Of a stretch of DNA of 64,000 nucleotides, positions 8,445 to 16,722 are shown in pieces. The notes below the pieces were generated by a model. That model was not told the DNA's origin. It saw only the letters and a program-made list of their open reading frames with translations, and did no database searches. Position 1 is the first letter of the stretch. The number at the start of each line of letters is the position of its first letter. Source of the stretch: Polaromonas naphthalenivorans CJ2 (GTDB lineage: Bacteria > Pseudomonadota > Gammaproteobacteria > Burkholderiales > Burkholderiaceae_C); assembly GCF_000015505.1 (NCBI RefSeq), contig NC_008759.1, forward strand, positions 1-64,000, given 5' to 3'. The translations under genes were made by a program, and so were the position numbers.

Positions 8445-9846
8445 CATCCCATTACACACAAGTCACCCATCGTTGAACTGCCGGGCATAACGGGCACCCT
8501 CGACGAAGACGGCAATCTCCTGCATGCCCAGCCAAATCGTCCTGGCGCCCGGTTCACCATCGTGCTTTCTGCCCAGAAAGCCGCCGCGCTGGGCAATCAG
8601 GCGAACCACGGTGTTGAGCGTGGGCGTCTGCCGGGGCACGGGCTTTTTGTTCAGGATAAACGCCGCTCGCCACTCGTCGGGCTCGAACACCAGGTCGGCC
8701 GGTAAATTGGGCAAGGTGCGCCCCAGCCGCATCAGGCGGTTGATGCGCCAGGCAATCACCATGTACAGCGCCAGCGCGGTCTGCAGCCGCTCGGTGTCGG
8801 CCAGCTGCAAGCGCTCGACCCGGCAGCCCTCCTTGAGTACCAGGAAAAATAACTCAATTTCCCACCGAGCGCGATACCAATCGACGAGTTCCACTGCCGC
8901 TGCCAGCGTATTCGCCGTCCGGTTGGTCAGCAGCCGCCAGACCACTGGCTTGGCGCCTGCGGGGGCGTTGACTTGCGAGGCAATGAGGCAGGTCACTTCG
9001 AGCTCTCCGCCCTGGCGGTCGGGCAACACCACGCGCTGGGCGCGCACCTCCTGCTCGACCGCGCGGGCCTTACGCCCGCGCCCTGCGGGCATCTCAAAGC
9101 GGATATGCCCCAGCGGCGTGCTAGCCATGACAGCATCCCACAGCTTGCCCCCTTCGGGCACCACCCGGTTGTGCTGGCAGCGCACCAGGTAGTCGGCCGC
9201 ATGGTTCATCTTGCGGGCCATCACCAGCAGCGCCAGGATGTCCGACTCGCGGTCGCCGATGCACACATGGCGCGTGCCGGGCAACTCTGTAGCCTGCTCG
9301 GCGATACGCTCATAGCTCTCTATCCAGCGCACGCTTTCGAGCACGCCGCCGCGCGGCGCATCGCTCGTCTTGAACTCGCGCGCCCACGTCCAGGCGTTCA
9401 TCACCCCCAACGGCTCGCGCTGGGGCGTGACCACGTAGGTCGGGTGCAAATACAGCCCACGCTGAGCCTCGTAGCTCAGCGGCCCCAGGCCCGTTATCGC
9501 CTGGCCGTTGTAGTCCAGTTCGGTGGTGTCCTGCAGGCACAGCACCACCGCGTGCTCGCGGATGCGGGCCATCGCCGCCTGGCGGTGGGCCGTCATCACC
9601 TCTTCAAAGCTGACCTGCTCGTTGCGCAGAAACCGGTAGGCCGCTGCCGTCTCGGCCCAGTTCTCGCACGCTCCCGGAATACTTGCTCCGGGCTTTTGTC
9701 CCAGCCGCTCGGCCAGCAGCACGGCGCGCCGGTTCAGACGCGGGTCGCCCAAATCAATCGTCTCGAATTCCTGTTCCGCCCAGCCCATGCACTCGCCCCT
9801 TTTGTCATTGAGCTGCCTATGTTACGAACTTGTGTGTAATGGGATG
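8445..9846 (-). mobile_element. IS4-family (IS50/Tn5-group-like) insertion sequence, copy 1, complete
   Basis: 1402 bp bounded by perfect 19-bp terminal inverted repeats (8445-8463 and 9828-9846, beginning CATCCCATTACACACA). It is flanked by a 9-bp direct duplication GGTAAAGGT (8436-8444 and 9847-9855). The 9-bp duplication and the transposase type both fit the IS50 group. It encodes one intact transposase on the minus strand and looks transpositionally competent. Confidence 0.95.
8463..9788 (-). CDS. IS4-family transposase (Tn5-like)
   Basis: 441 residues, full length for the IS50 group. The N-terminus WAEQEFETIDLGDPRLNRR is the family DNA-binding start. DDE residues are visible: Asp in LCLQDTTELDY, Asp in CIGDRESDI, and the YREK-type signature Y-x-x-R-W-x-x-E with downstream K in YRARWEIELFFLVLKEG. 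No frameshift or stop. It shares extensive near-identical blocks with the transposase at 21728-23065 but differs at many positions, so the two elements are related isoforms rather than recent copies of each other. Confidence 0.95.
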   Translation of the reverse strand: MGWAEQEFETIDLGDPRLNRRAVLLAERLGQKPGASIPGACENWAETAAAYRFLRNEQVSFEEVMTAHRQAAMARIREHAVVLCLQDTTELDYNGQAITGLGPLSYEAQRGLYLHPTYVVTPQREPLGVMNAWTWAREFKTSDAPRGGVLESVRWIESYERIAEQATELPGTRHVCIGDRESDILALLVMARKMNHAADYLVRCQHNRVVPEGGKLWDAVMASTPLGHIRFEMPAGRGRKARAVEQEVRAQRVVLPDRQGGELEVTCLIASQVNAPAGAKPVVWRLLTNRTANTLAAAVELVDWYRARWEIELFFLVLKEGCRVERLQLADTERLQTALALYMVIAWRINRLMRLGRTLPNLPADLVFEPDEWRAAFILNKKPVPRQTPTLNTVVRLIAQRGGFLGRKHDGEPGARTIWLGMQEIAVFVEGARYARQFNDG

Positions 9847-9989
9847 GGTAAAGGTGCGTTCGCATGATGGGCATCAGTATTCGCTCACGCAGCACACGCG
9901 CGGCGTGAATTTGACTGACCTTCACGAAGGTCAAAAGCTGCTCTGCACGGTGACCCGCCGCCTCCCGCGGGTTCTGACTGCCCGGATTC

Positions 9990-10556
9990 TTGCTTAAAAA
10001 GACCTTGGCGCCGCACCATGCGGCCGGCGCAGTTGCGTCCTCTTCCACGGAATTATCAATACCGTCGGCTTGGCCAGGCGCTTTCTGTCCCAATTTTGTG
10101 GACTGGGCCGCAGGCGACATTGTGGTGGTTCACCGGCATCCCGGGCTTACCGGACTTGCGCTGCAGGCCGGTCAGCTCTTGGCATCAATCCTTTGACCGC
10201 CTTGGGCAACCACATGACCCATGCGACCCATGCCGGCATTTATGTCGGATGTCGCCGACGGGATGATGGTCGACGCCACGCTGGGCAGGCCGATTGGTGA
10301 AGTAAAGCGTCTGGAACTACTGCCAGACCTGCAGTGTTCAGGTCCGGCGCATCGTTGACCCGGCCATTGCGCCGGCAGTGATTTCAGGCATCGCCGTCAA
10401 GGCCCGGGCGCACGTCGGCGAGCCGTATTCGACGCTAGCGCTCATCGCGTCAAAGCTGTGGCCCGGCAAAAAACCCCAACGAAAAAGCCTGTACTGCAGC
10501 ACTTTTGTAGGACTGGTCGTAGCCGATTTTTTGAATATTTTTTCAGCCCATCTTTA
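9990..10556 (+). pseudogene. Frameshifted papain-like amidase of the YiiX/YebB (Peptidase C92) type
   Basis: Three frames together spell one recognisable protein. The first is WAAGDIVVVHRHPGLTG (about 10107-10160). Then comes THATHAGIYVG (about 10220-10250). After a shift there is ADGMMVDATLGRPIGEVKRLELL. The last is KARAHVGEPYSTLALIASKLWPGKK and YCSTFVGLVVADFL, ending at TAG 10554-10556. The order (GDIV, SHAGIYVG, then a late Y-C-S-x-F) is that of permuted papain-like enzymes, with His first and the catalytic Cys late. At least two frameshifts, plus a stop after SIL at 10194-10196, make it inactive. TTG 9990 overlaps the preceding gene's stop and is one possible start. Confidence 0.6.
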
Positions 10557-10685
10557 GCTGGGCGTAAAAGATTCAATAACGCCCGAGTCTGGGATTTGTC
10601 CTTCAATGACTTGGTAATAAATTGTCCGGCAGAGGCTCAGTTCAATTTTTCTTTTTAATGTCTAAGCTGCACGCCTGCTGTAGCG

Positions 10686-11291
10686 TCATGCATTGCGCTC
10701 TGCTCTGGCCCAGCTCATGATGAATTCCCTGCAGATTCCTTCTCTTGGAATAGCAGACCTTGCTGGATACGAACGAAGGGTGGGTATGCTTTTGTCTTCA
10801 AGCAGGATTGGAGACTTCGACATGACCGCGGTAGCTTCAGGAGCTTGGTTAATGCTTTGCATGTATCGTCTTGTCAGCAAACCAAGACCCACAGTCCCCT
10901 TTGCGCGCTTGGCGCATTTTCGGCAACCCAGTCCCCTGACTTCAACGCCTGCATCCAGTCGTGTTACCAGGAAAAATCTTTGTGCCCTGCGTGTTCCGCC
11001 TGTTTCTAGGTTCATCACATATTCCTTGGCGCGAATGATTAAGCCGTTCACCTTGCCACCTGTCAGGTGTACATCCAGGATGCTCAAGTTGATGCCTTCG
11101 AGCTGTTTTCTTTTATTCAATGTGTAGTAGGGCGTCGGCAGCCCACCACCTTGAATCGCACCCTCTTGCAACGCTTCGACTTCTTTGAATTCAGTTGGGC
11201 TCAAGAAGTCAAAGGTGGTCAGTTCACCCTCACGATTGCGTGGATAAGAACCTAAGTCATGAGATGTATTGACGGCTGGAGAATGGTTCAT
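10686..11291 (-). CDS. Hypothetical protein, paralogue of the 4526-5320 gene
   Basis: 201 residues. It shares the ordered motifs INLSILDV, GGKVNGLIIRAKEYV, TRRAQRFFLVTR and KCAKRAKGTVGLGLL with the protein at 4526-5320 (NLDIFDV, RGKVKGLVVQARSFW, TRIQKSYFLVMR, TCVKRAKNTAALGQL). The extra C-terminal domain of that protein is mostly absent here. No signal peptide or membrane segment; the family is unrecognised. It is transcribed divergently from the gene at 11489, and the 197-bp gap should hold both promoters. Confidence 0.65.
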   Translation of the reverse strand: MNHSPAVNTSHDLGSYPRNREGELTTFDFLSPTEFKEVEALQEGAIQGGGLPTPYYTLNKRKQLEGINLSILDVHLTGGKVNGLIIRAKEYVMNLETGGTRRAQRFFLVTRLDAGVEVRGLGCRKCAKRAKGTVGLGLLTRRYMQSINQAPEATAVMSKSPILLEDKSIPTLRSYPARSAIPREGICREFIMSWARAERNA

Positions 11292-11488
11292 TTGGATTTC
11301 CTGATTTGTGTTGGAAACCTCTATAGAAGCCCGATTTATATAGATTCATATTTTTGTGAAAATTTAGAGTGAATTCGCTGTTTTTTACATCGCGTGTTTG
11401 ATGTGGCATCAACGCAGTGGCAACTGTGGCACCGCTGCCATGCACCCTGGTTGCTACACGGTACATCAACAACTCTGAAGCCAGACAA

Positions 11489-12142
11489 ATGCACATCAAA
11501 AAACGGGGCCTGCGGGCAATGCTCTACCGCTCAGCCTGGATTAAAAAGGGGGCTGAGGGCAACACCCACGGCTTTGCAAGGCAGTCCTTTGTCGCCAGCC
11601 TGCCTGTTAATTCGATAGCAATCCCCGGCAAACTCGCTGCACTGCTGTCAGCCGAAGAAGCTGAATATGTCGACAAAAACCTGCTCATGCCGGCGCGCCT
11701 TGCGGCGGAGGCATGTCGGGTACAGGCCGAGCATGAGCGCCGTGACCCCGTCCGACGGTTGGACGAAGCTGCAAAGCTGGTGCGCGAAGCCGCTGCGCTG
11801 AGCGCAGATGCCGTGGTGCCCCAGGGGCGTATCAAGGCCATTGCCGATGCCCTGGCAACAGTCAGGAGCCTGGGGGGCTCAACCTTGTCATCTGCGCCGC
11901 GTCAGGAGGCACAAAAAGCTGACCCGCTGGTCGAAGCCCTGAAAGCCATTCGTGCGGCTGCGCAAGCGGTTCGTGATGGTCACTACGGCCATGCTCCCAT
12001 TGATGGGGCACGCCGGTCAAAACCGTATGAACTCTGGATGGAAATTTCCCGAGATATCGATGGCACGAGCGGACCTGACGGGCTTTTGCGTGCGCTGCAA
12101 GGCTGCGGCTGGGTAAAAGTGCGGGGCGCTGTTGCGCGGTAG
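11489..12142 (+). CDS. Hypothetical helical protein of the replication/regulatory region
   Basis: 217 residues from ATG 11489 (MHIKKRGLRAMLYRSAWIKKG). A frame open further upstream lacks a good start context. The basic N-terminus is followed by a long helical middle (AEEAEYVDKNLLMPARLAAEACRVQAEHERRDP, about residues 53-85 in outline). The C-terminal part (YELWMEISRDIDG, LLRALQGCGWVKV) looks globular. I do not assign a function. Genes like this are typical of plasmid and island backbones near replication genes; that is an inference from context. Confidence 0.65.
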   Translation: MHIKKRGLRAMLYRSAWIKKGAEGNTHGFARQSFVASLPVNSIAIPGKLAALLSAEEAEYVDKNLLMPARLAAEACRVQAEHERRDPVRRLDEAAKLVREAAALSADAVVPQGRIKAIADALATVRSLGGSTLSSAPRQEAQKADPLVEALKAIRAAAQAVRDGHYGHAPIDGARRSKPYELWMEISRDIDGTSGPDGLLRALQGCGWVKVRGAVAR

Positions 12143-12346
12143 AAAACGATAAATGGACCGTGGGCACCCATGAATTTTTTATACCTTGCTCTCTATCAAA
12201 TCAATAGAGTAACTGAGGTAACGCCCGAGGCAGGCGCAGTCCCGTGATGAACCGGATTCCCAGCCATTTAGAGGGCAGAAGCTGCGAAAAACTGGTGCCT
12301 ATACGCAGTGCATGAATTCCATGCTTTCAATTTTTTGAGGACATAT

Positions 12347-13003
12347 ATGAACCAAGTGAACGGCGCAGGTGCCCACCCGGACAATGGCCAAAAAATCCTG
12401 CATGGGCATCTCAATGTGAGCGATAGCCAATTCCCGGAAACCGCTGCAGAGCGGGTCATGAGGCTCTGCCGTTTTGGAGGCGGAGCGCTTACCGGATGGC
12501 TCTTTGATGAGGCTCGTCTGCGCCAGCAGGAATTGCCGGAGATGGCCAGGGAACTGGGCGTCACGTCCGGGTACATCAATCAGTTGAGAACCGGTATCCG
12601 GTTGCCGGAACACATCAGCCATGAATTTGCCGTGGCGTGCGGACGCTACCTTGTTGTGCCGGCGATTGTCGTGAAACTCATTTCCGGGAGCATCCGCATT
12701 TCGGATTTCGCGTTTCCTTACGAGTCAGAAGAGCAGGTGCTTGACCGTGCCTTGCGCGTGATTCAGGCTGACCCGCAGTTGCGTTCGGCGCTGCCGGGCG
12801 AATTGATGTCGCTGCCGCTGGACGTCAAGAAAATGATGGTCATGATGTATGCGGAGACGTCCGCACAGGATGTCTTTGGTCTGCATGAACTGCCTGAAAT
12901 ACTGCGTTGGCTTCAGCGGGCCGCTGTGCTTCACTGCGAAAACGAATACGAAGTGGTGGTGGGCCATCGCGACACGTCGGCGCTGTACGAAGATGCAGAT
13001 TGA
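12347..13003 (+). CDS. Helix-turn-helix (XRE-like) regulator
   Basis: 218 residues from ATG 12347, preceded by GAGGA at 12337-12341. A helix-turn-helix is visible at about residues 50-80 (LRQQELPEMARELGVTSGY then INQLRTGIRLPEHISHEF). The C-terminal two thirds is helical and of unknown role. It sits upstream of a second HTH gene and the RepA-type ATPase, so control of replication or of the module's own transcription is plausible. A strong intrinsic terminator follows at 13031-13058. Confidence 0.7.
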   Translation: MNQVNGAGAHPDNGQKILHGHLNVSDSQFPETAAERVMRLCRFGGGALTGWLFDEARLRQQELPEMARELGVTSGYINQLRTGIRLPEHISHEFAVACGRYLVVPAIVVKLISGSIRISDFAFPYESEEQVLDRALRVIQADPQLRSALPGELMSLPLDVKKMMVMMYAETSAQDVFGLHELPEILRWLQRAAVLHCENEYEVVVGHRDTSALYEDAD

Positions 13004-13030
13004 TGAGGTTTTGAACTGTTGATTGATTTG

Positions 13031-13058
13031 AAAAGCGGACCCAAGGGTCCGCTTTTTT
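13031..13058 (+). terminator. Intrinsic terminator after the HTH gene
   Basis: AGCGGACCC and GGGTCCGCT form a perfect 9-bp stem with a 2-nt loop, followed by seven T residues. Confidence 0.9.
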
Positions 13059-13138
13059 TGTCCGCCGTCCGATGCGATGAAGGCATTTATCAACCGGACC
13101 GGAGCCCATACACCAAAATATATAAACCAAGGAGATAT

Positions 13139-13201
13139 ATGTCTCATCTTGAGTCCGCTAGAGACACAGGACGGCATACAGAGCCTCGTCGAACCCTGTA
13201 G
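13139..13201 (+). CDS. Possible 20-residue leader peptide with a strong ribosome binding site
   Basis: ATG 13139 is preceded by AAGGAGATATAT, the best Shine-Dalgarno in this region, yet it opens a frame of only 20 codons (MSHLESARDTGRHTEPRRTL, stop 13199-13201). The next gene (about 13239) has no comparable site of its own. Either this is a leader peptide whose translation controls the HTH/ATPase genes, or it is the original start of the HTH gene separated by a frameshift. Peptide function is unknown. Confidence 0.4.
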   Translation: MSHLESARDTGRHTEPRRTL

Positions 13202-13238
13202 ATGCCACATCAACCTGACGTTTATAGGACTTCAATTG

Positions 13239-13469
13239 CTTCAAAAATTCAACCTCATCGAATCCCGCACAGACAGCCATCGTTTGCTTGACCTGGAAGA
13301 ACTTGCCGGTCTTCTGGGCCGCAGTCCGCAGACCATCCGCAAGGACTTAAGCCGCAAGCCGGAGGCTGTACCGCCACGGCTGCAGCTTCCAGGCACTCGG
13401 CTGCTGCGCTGGCGCCTCGTCGACGTCACCGACTGGCTGGCCCTGCATGTCGAAGGAGCAGGAAAATGA
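13239..13469 (+). CDS. AlpA/MerR-like helix-turn-helix protein
   Basis: About 76 residues if it starts at TTG 13239; an upstream ATG at 13077 in the same frame would give 130 residues but the added part looks noncoding. The core HRLLDLEELAGLLGRSPQTIRKDLSRKPEAVPP is a winged or MerR-like HTH as in AlpA/excisionase proteins, followed by LLRWRLVDVTDWL. Its stop overlaps the start of the ATPase gene by 4 bp. Small HTH proteins of this type often precede RepA-like primase/helicase genes in mobile elements. Confidence 0.65.
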   Translation, partial: LQKFNLIESRTDSHRLLDLEELAGLLGRSPQTIRKDLSRKPEAVPPRLQLPGTRLLRWRLVDVTDWLALHVEGAGK

Positions 13470-14689
13470 ATAATTCAAATCAAGCTGCAGTGCCCCGCTA
13501 TCCGGACGTCTGGCCCAAGGGACAAGTTTCATATTTGCCAAAGCTGGTTGCCTCGACGAGTTCAAAACCGTTTGGCGGCCTCAAGACGTCATTCACTAGT
13601 GTGCCTGCTGCGACAAAGCCGTCGTCCAGGTACGTAATTCTTGAAGCATCTGAGTTGCGCAAGGAGCCTGTCGAGTGGGTACTTAAAGGTGTGTTTCTGC
13701 AAAAAGGAGTTGGCATGATTTATGGAGCGTCAGGTGCCGGTAAAAGCTTTTTGACACTGGACCTTGCCGCAGCCATTGCAGAGGGCCGGCCCTGGTTTGG
13801 TTGCCGCACGAGAAACGCTCCGGTGATTTACGTCTGTTTGGAAGGCTCTGCAGGTTTCATGGGACGGGTAAAAGCATGGGAAGTGGCCCATGGACGGTCG
13901 CTCACTAAATTGATGGGTTTTATCTTTGAACCCTTCAGCTTGCTAAACCCGCAGTGCGTTCATGAACTGGTGAGCGCCATCATGGAATTTGTCAAAACAG
14001 TCCCTGCCGGTCTGGGTACACCGGTTGTTGTCGTAGACACTCTGAACCGTGCGATGCCCGGCGCTCAAGAAAACGGCTCGAGTGACATGGGCACTGCGCT
14101 GCAAGCCTGCGCAGTGATTTCCGCGGCAACGGGCGGTTTGACCTTGCTCGTTCACCACACCGGCAAGGATGCTGACCGTGGGCCTCGGGGTCACTCTTCG
14201 CTAAAAGGCGCACTCGATGGGGCACTGTTGGTCGTGCGTTCTGCCAAAGGAAGGTTTTGGAAATCCGAAAAGGTCAAGGATGGCCCGGACGACCTCCTGT
14301 TTGATTTTGAGCTTGAGCAGGTGACGCTGGGCTTGGACGCCGACGGTGACGAAGTTTCCAGCTGTGTCGTGCGGAGCACCCTGAACACCGCCGGTCCAAT
14401 CAAGGCTCCAGCAATGGCCACCTCGGTCAAAACGGCTTTGCTCAGTTTGCAGGCTGTTCTGACCCAAACCCGAGCGGCTGCCAATTCAGAAGAAAGCTGT
14501 ATTGTCAGCTTAAAAGACTGGCGCGAAGTGCTTTACACGAACACTGCTGCACAGAGCCCGAGCGGAAAACGCAACGCCTTGAATCGGGCCCTTAACGAAC
14601 TGCAGGGACTCGGTTACGTGAACGTCAATGGCAAGTTTCTGGAGGTCAACCCTGCTGCATTAGAGTTTTTGAGCCAGTTGTCCAATTAG
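13466..14689 (+). CDS. RepA-type AAA ATPase (replicative helicase, AAA_25/RecA fold)
   Basis: 407 residues. Walker A is GASGAGKS (residues 87-94). Walker B is TPVVVVDTLN near residue 188. A motif VHHTGKDADRGPRGHSSLKGALDG follows. This arrangement is that of the RepA helicase family (RSF1010 RepA relatives), hexameric helicases that load at plasmid or island origins. The C-terminus is a small winged domain. It is translationally coupled to the HTH gene upstream. It probably drives replication of this element or of an integrated sub-element. Confidence 0.85.
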   Translation: MNNSNQAAVPRYPDVWPKGQVSYLPKLVASTSSKPFGGLKTSFTSVPAATKPSSRYVILEASELRKEPVEWVLKGVFLQKGVGMIYGASGAGKSFLTLDLAAAIAEGRPWFGCRTRNAPVIYVCLEGSAGFMGRVKAWEVAHGRSLTKLMGFIFEPFSLLNPQCVHELVSAIMEFVKTVPAGLGTPVVVVDTLNRAMPGAQENGSSDMGTALQACAVISAATGGLTLLVHHTGKDADRGPRGHSSLKGALDGALLVVRSAKGRFWKSEKVKDGPDDLLFDFELEQVTLGLDADGDEVSSCVVRSTLNTAGPIKAPAMATSVKTALLSLQAVLTQTRAAANSEESCIVSLKDWREVLYTNTAAQSPSGKRNALNRALNELQGLGYVNVNGKFLEVNPAALEFLSQLSN

Positions 14690-14902
14690 TGCAGTAATGT
14701 GGTTTTTCGATGGGTTGTGAAGCGACTCACGTCCCACCCCCTTTAGGGGGTGGAGACGATGAGACGCTTACAACCCATGGGTAAGATACTGCCAGGTCGA
14801 AAATCAAAGGGTCATTGTTGCAAGAGATAGCAAGCGATTGATAGTGTTGAAAAGCGAATCGAGTCGTCCATGACCTTTGATTGAGCAGGGCAAAAAGGGG
14901 AT
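14690..14902. other. Intergenic with a GC inverted repeat
   Basis: CCACCCCC and GGGGGTGG (about 14733-14750) form a stem with a very short TTTA loop just after the RepA-type gene, but no T-tract follows on the plus strand, so terminator function is uncertain. No gene seen. Confidence 0.45.
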
Positions 14903-15082
14903 ATGCAAGGTACGCTTTTCAAGCGTCAGGGACAGGCATCGGAAATAGCGTCGCTGAGTAGCGATTACAGCGATGAAAAAGTTTCTGTCAGTATCATCGC
15001 CGTATTTTTTGAAGGAAAAACAGCAGAACAATTCAGTATCCCTGCTACCTTGCGATGGCTTGGATTGAGGTCCCACAATTGA
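14903..15082 (+). CDS. Small ORF, possible remnant of a larger gene
   Basis: 59 residues from ATG 14903. The second half (VSVSIIAVFFEGKTAEQFSI then PATLRWLGLRS) is protein-like and hydrophobic-patterned, while the start has no good ribosome site. Protein-like sequence continues in another frame beyond the stop (EQTRAIIQLIS), which suggests a frameshifted remnant. The family is unrecognised. Confidence 0.35.
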   Translation: MQGTLFKRQGQASEIASLSSDYSDEKVSVSIIAVFFEGKTAEQFSIPATLRWLGLRSHN

Positions 15083-15292
15083 GCAAACACGCGCAATCAT
15101 CCAACTCATAAGCACTGATTCAAAATCCAAGCTACAAAAGCTTCAGGTGAAATTGGAATTTCAGCGTTGAAATACCGCTGCTTTGCGCCTGTGTTGTGCA
15201 GGGCAGAGATACGTATTGAGAATACAGCCATGAGCTGTGCGCTGAGCCTTGGGTCCGCTTTAACTTATCCGGTAACCAGAACTTGGTCGATT

Positions 15293-16102
15293 TCAGCCAA
15301 GGCCTGCAATGAGCCGCTGGCCAGCCCGATGTCCAGGGAGGTCGGTACCGCGCTTTCCCCGGGGGTTGATGCGTACCAGGCGTCCACCAAACTCATGAAC
15401 GATACGCTGACCAAAGCGCCGCACTGAGGGGATGGCTGTTCCCGCCCCGATTTCCACGACAACCGGCCGGCGTACACGAGACAACCACTTCTCCATCCTG
15501 GTCGCCTGCCGTGCCTCGCGCTCTTCGAGCCAATGGGCATCATAGAACATGAGGATATTGGGCCGTGCCAGAGCGCCGCAGGACGAGCACCTGGGCAAAG
15601 GGCTGAGCAGGCGGCACTGCGCCGCGTCGACTTCGGGCTCGAACCCATCGGCGGGCCAGATGGTAGTGGTGCATGCGTTCAGGCACTGCAGATGGTGAAT
15701 CGAGCCGTGGCACTCGTGAATGGCATTTGGGTCAAACCCGGCTTTCTGGAACTGGCCGTCGACGTTGCTGGTGAATACTGCCAGGCCAAGCGGCTTTTTT
15801 TCTCCCCAGCGCTTGAGCATCTCAAAGCCTGGGTGCGGCTGCGTCTGGCGGTAGAGTTCGAGCCGATGGCCGTAACAGCCCCATGCCCGCTGCGGCCAGT
15901 CGCGAAACGCGTCGGGGCAGGCAATGGCGTGAAATTCCACCTGCTCCCGCCCGAGCGCCGGATAGGCCTTCCAGAAACCTTCCGTACCCCGGAAGTCGGG
16001 CAGCCCGGAATCGACGCCCATTCCGGCGCCCGCCGTCACGACCAGGGCATCGGCCTGCGAAATAAGGTCGGCAGCCTGTGCCAGGGCTTGGGATTCGCTC
16101 AT
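15293..16102 (-). CDS. Sir2-family NAD-dependent deacylase (sirtuin) with a frameshifted C-terminus
   Basis: 269 residues. Sirtuin motifs are in order: NAD-binding GAGMGVDSGLPDFRG (about residues 25-39), TSNVDGQFQKAG, the catalytic His in ECHGSIHHLQC, Cys pairs (CL-x-x-C and CSSCG) and RPNILMF. The last part after LVRINPR leaves the family pattern. Removing one base from the CCCCGGGGG run at 15357-15365 restores a typical tail (ESAVPTSLDIGLASGSLQAL) ending at 15265. The core enzyme is intact and the last 30 or so residues are altered. It is flanked by palindromic repeats on both sides. Confidence 0.85.
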   Translation of the reverse strand: MSESQALAQAADLISQADALVVTAGAGMGVDSGLPDFRGTEGFWKAYPALGREQVEFHAIACPDAFRDWPQRAWGCYGHRLELYRQTQPHPGFEMLKRWGEKKPLGLAVFTSNVDGQFQKAGFDPNAIHECHGSIHHLQCLNACTTTIWPADGFEPEVDAAQCRLLSPLPRCSSCGALARPNILMFYDAHWLEEREARQATRMEKWLSRVRRPVVVEIGAGTAIPSVRRFGQRIVHEFGGRLVRINPRGKRGTDLPGHRAGQRLIAGLG

Positions 16103-16722
16103 TGTGTCGTGTCATTCTTTGAAAATTATCTATCAGGGCCATCTTGTGGGATGGTTCAGGAACACAACAATGCGCTCGTTCCCTCAATAGGGTCGAGACG
16201 CCCATTGCCATTTCAGCGCTGAAATCCTGACGGTCCCGTTTATCAAATGCTCTGCAGGAGTCAAAACTTTATAACCCTGGGTTTTGCAAAAGCCAAAAAT
16301 CTTCGACGCAGGCCCCAGACTCATTTACATAAATACTTTGGTTGTACCAGTGCCGCTCTGGACCCAGCGTTCCGGGACAAGGGAAATTTGAACGCCGCGC
16401 CGATTTCAGCGCGGAAATCCCTGCGTTCACGAAAACCGGCAGCAGTACCTGCCGAACCATTTTGCGTCCTTGGGACGACGGGTCAACTCCCGGTAGGATG
16501 GGCTTTTATATCGAAGCCGATTCAATTGGCACTGAGGCGAGCCGCGTCTAATCAAGCGTCTCAAAAATCATCCATACACTGCCAGGTGGTCGTGGCGTTC
16601 GGCATAGATTGCGTATGCCTGGTTTTTGATGGTCCGGTGCTGAGGGCACTGAAGAAGCTGAGACCTTAGCCGGCTATTCTTCTTTCCTGCTGGAAAACAC
16701 GTTTTTTGACTTGGCCTTGGCG
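16103..16722. other. Noncoding stretch with two palindromic repeats
   Basis: 620 bp between the sirtuin and the unknown gene at 16723, both on the minus strand. It holds repeat cores at 16210 and 16403. A 140-codon plus-strand frame here has an arginine- and serine-rich composition and spans a repeat, so it is not called. Confidence 0.5.

Larger units (their letters stand above)
8287..9997 (+). pseudogene. Small gene split by an IS4-family insertion (99-residue protein when rejoined)
   Basis: The first 53 codons run from ATG 8287 (MNSFLTRATQELKRTFGVVE) to the 9-bp target site GGTAAAGGT at 8436-8444. After the element and the second target copy (9847-9855) the frame resumes exactly (RSHDGHQYSLTQHTRGVNLTD, HEGQKLLCTVTRRLPRVL) and stops at TAA 9995-9997. 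Removing the element plus one target copy gives one uninterrupted 99-residue reading frame, so this was an intact gene before a recent insertion. The intact protein is small and basic. Its second half (V-x-L-T-D-L-H-E-G-Q-K-L) resembles a short beta-barrel or cold-shock-like fold, but I do not assign a family. Confidence 0.75.

Noticed and set aside
8524..9192. Long plus-strand frame inside IS4 copy 1
   Set aside because: It is the antisense shadow of the transposase gene; Arg/Ser-rich translation without family resemblance.
14733..14750. GC inverted repeat after the RepA-type gene as a terminator
   Set aside because: No T-tract follows on the plus strand, so it is noted only as an inverted repeat.
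16247..16669. 140-codon plus-strand frame
   Set aside because: It runs through a palindromic repeat and has a noncoding-like composition.
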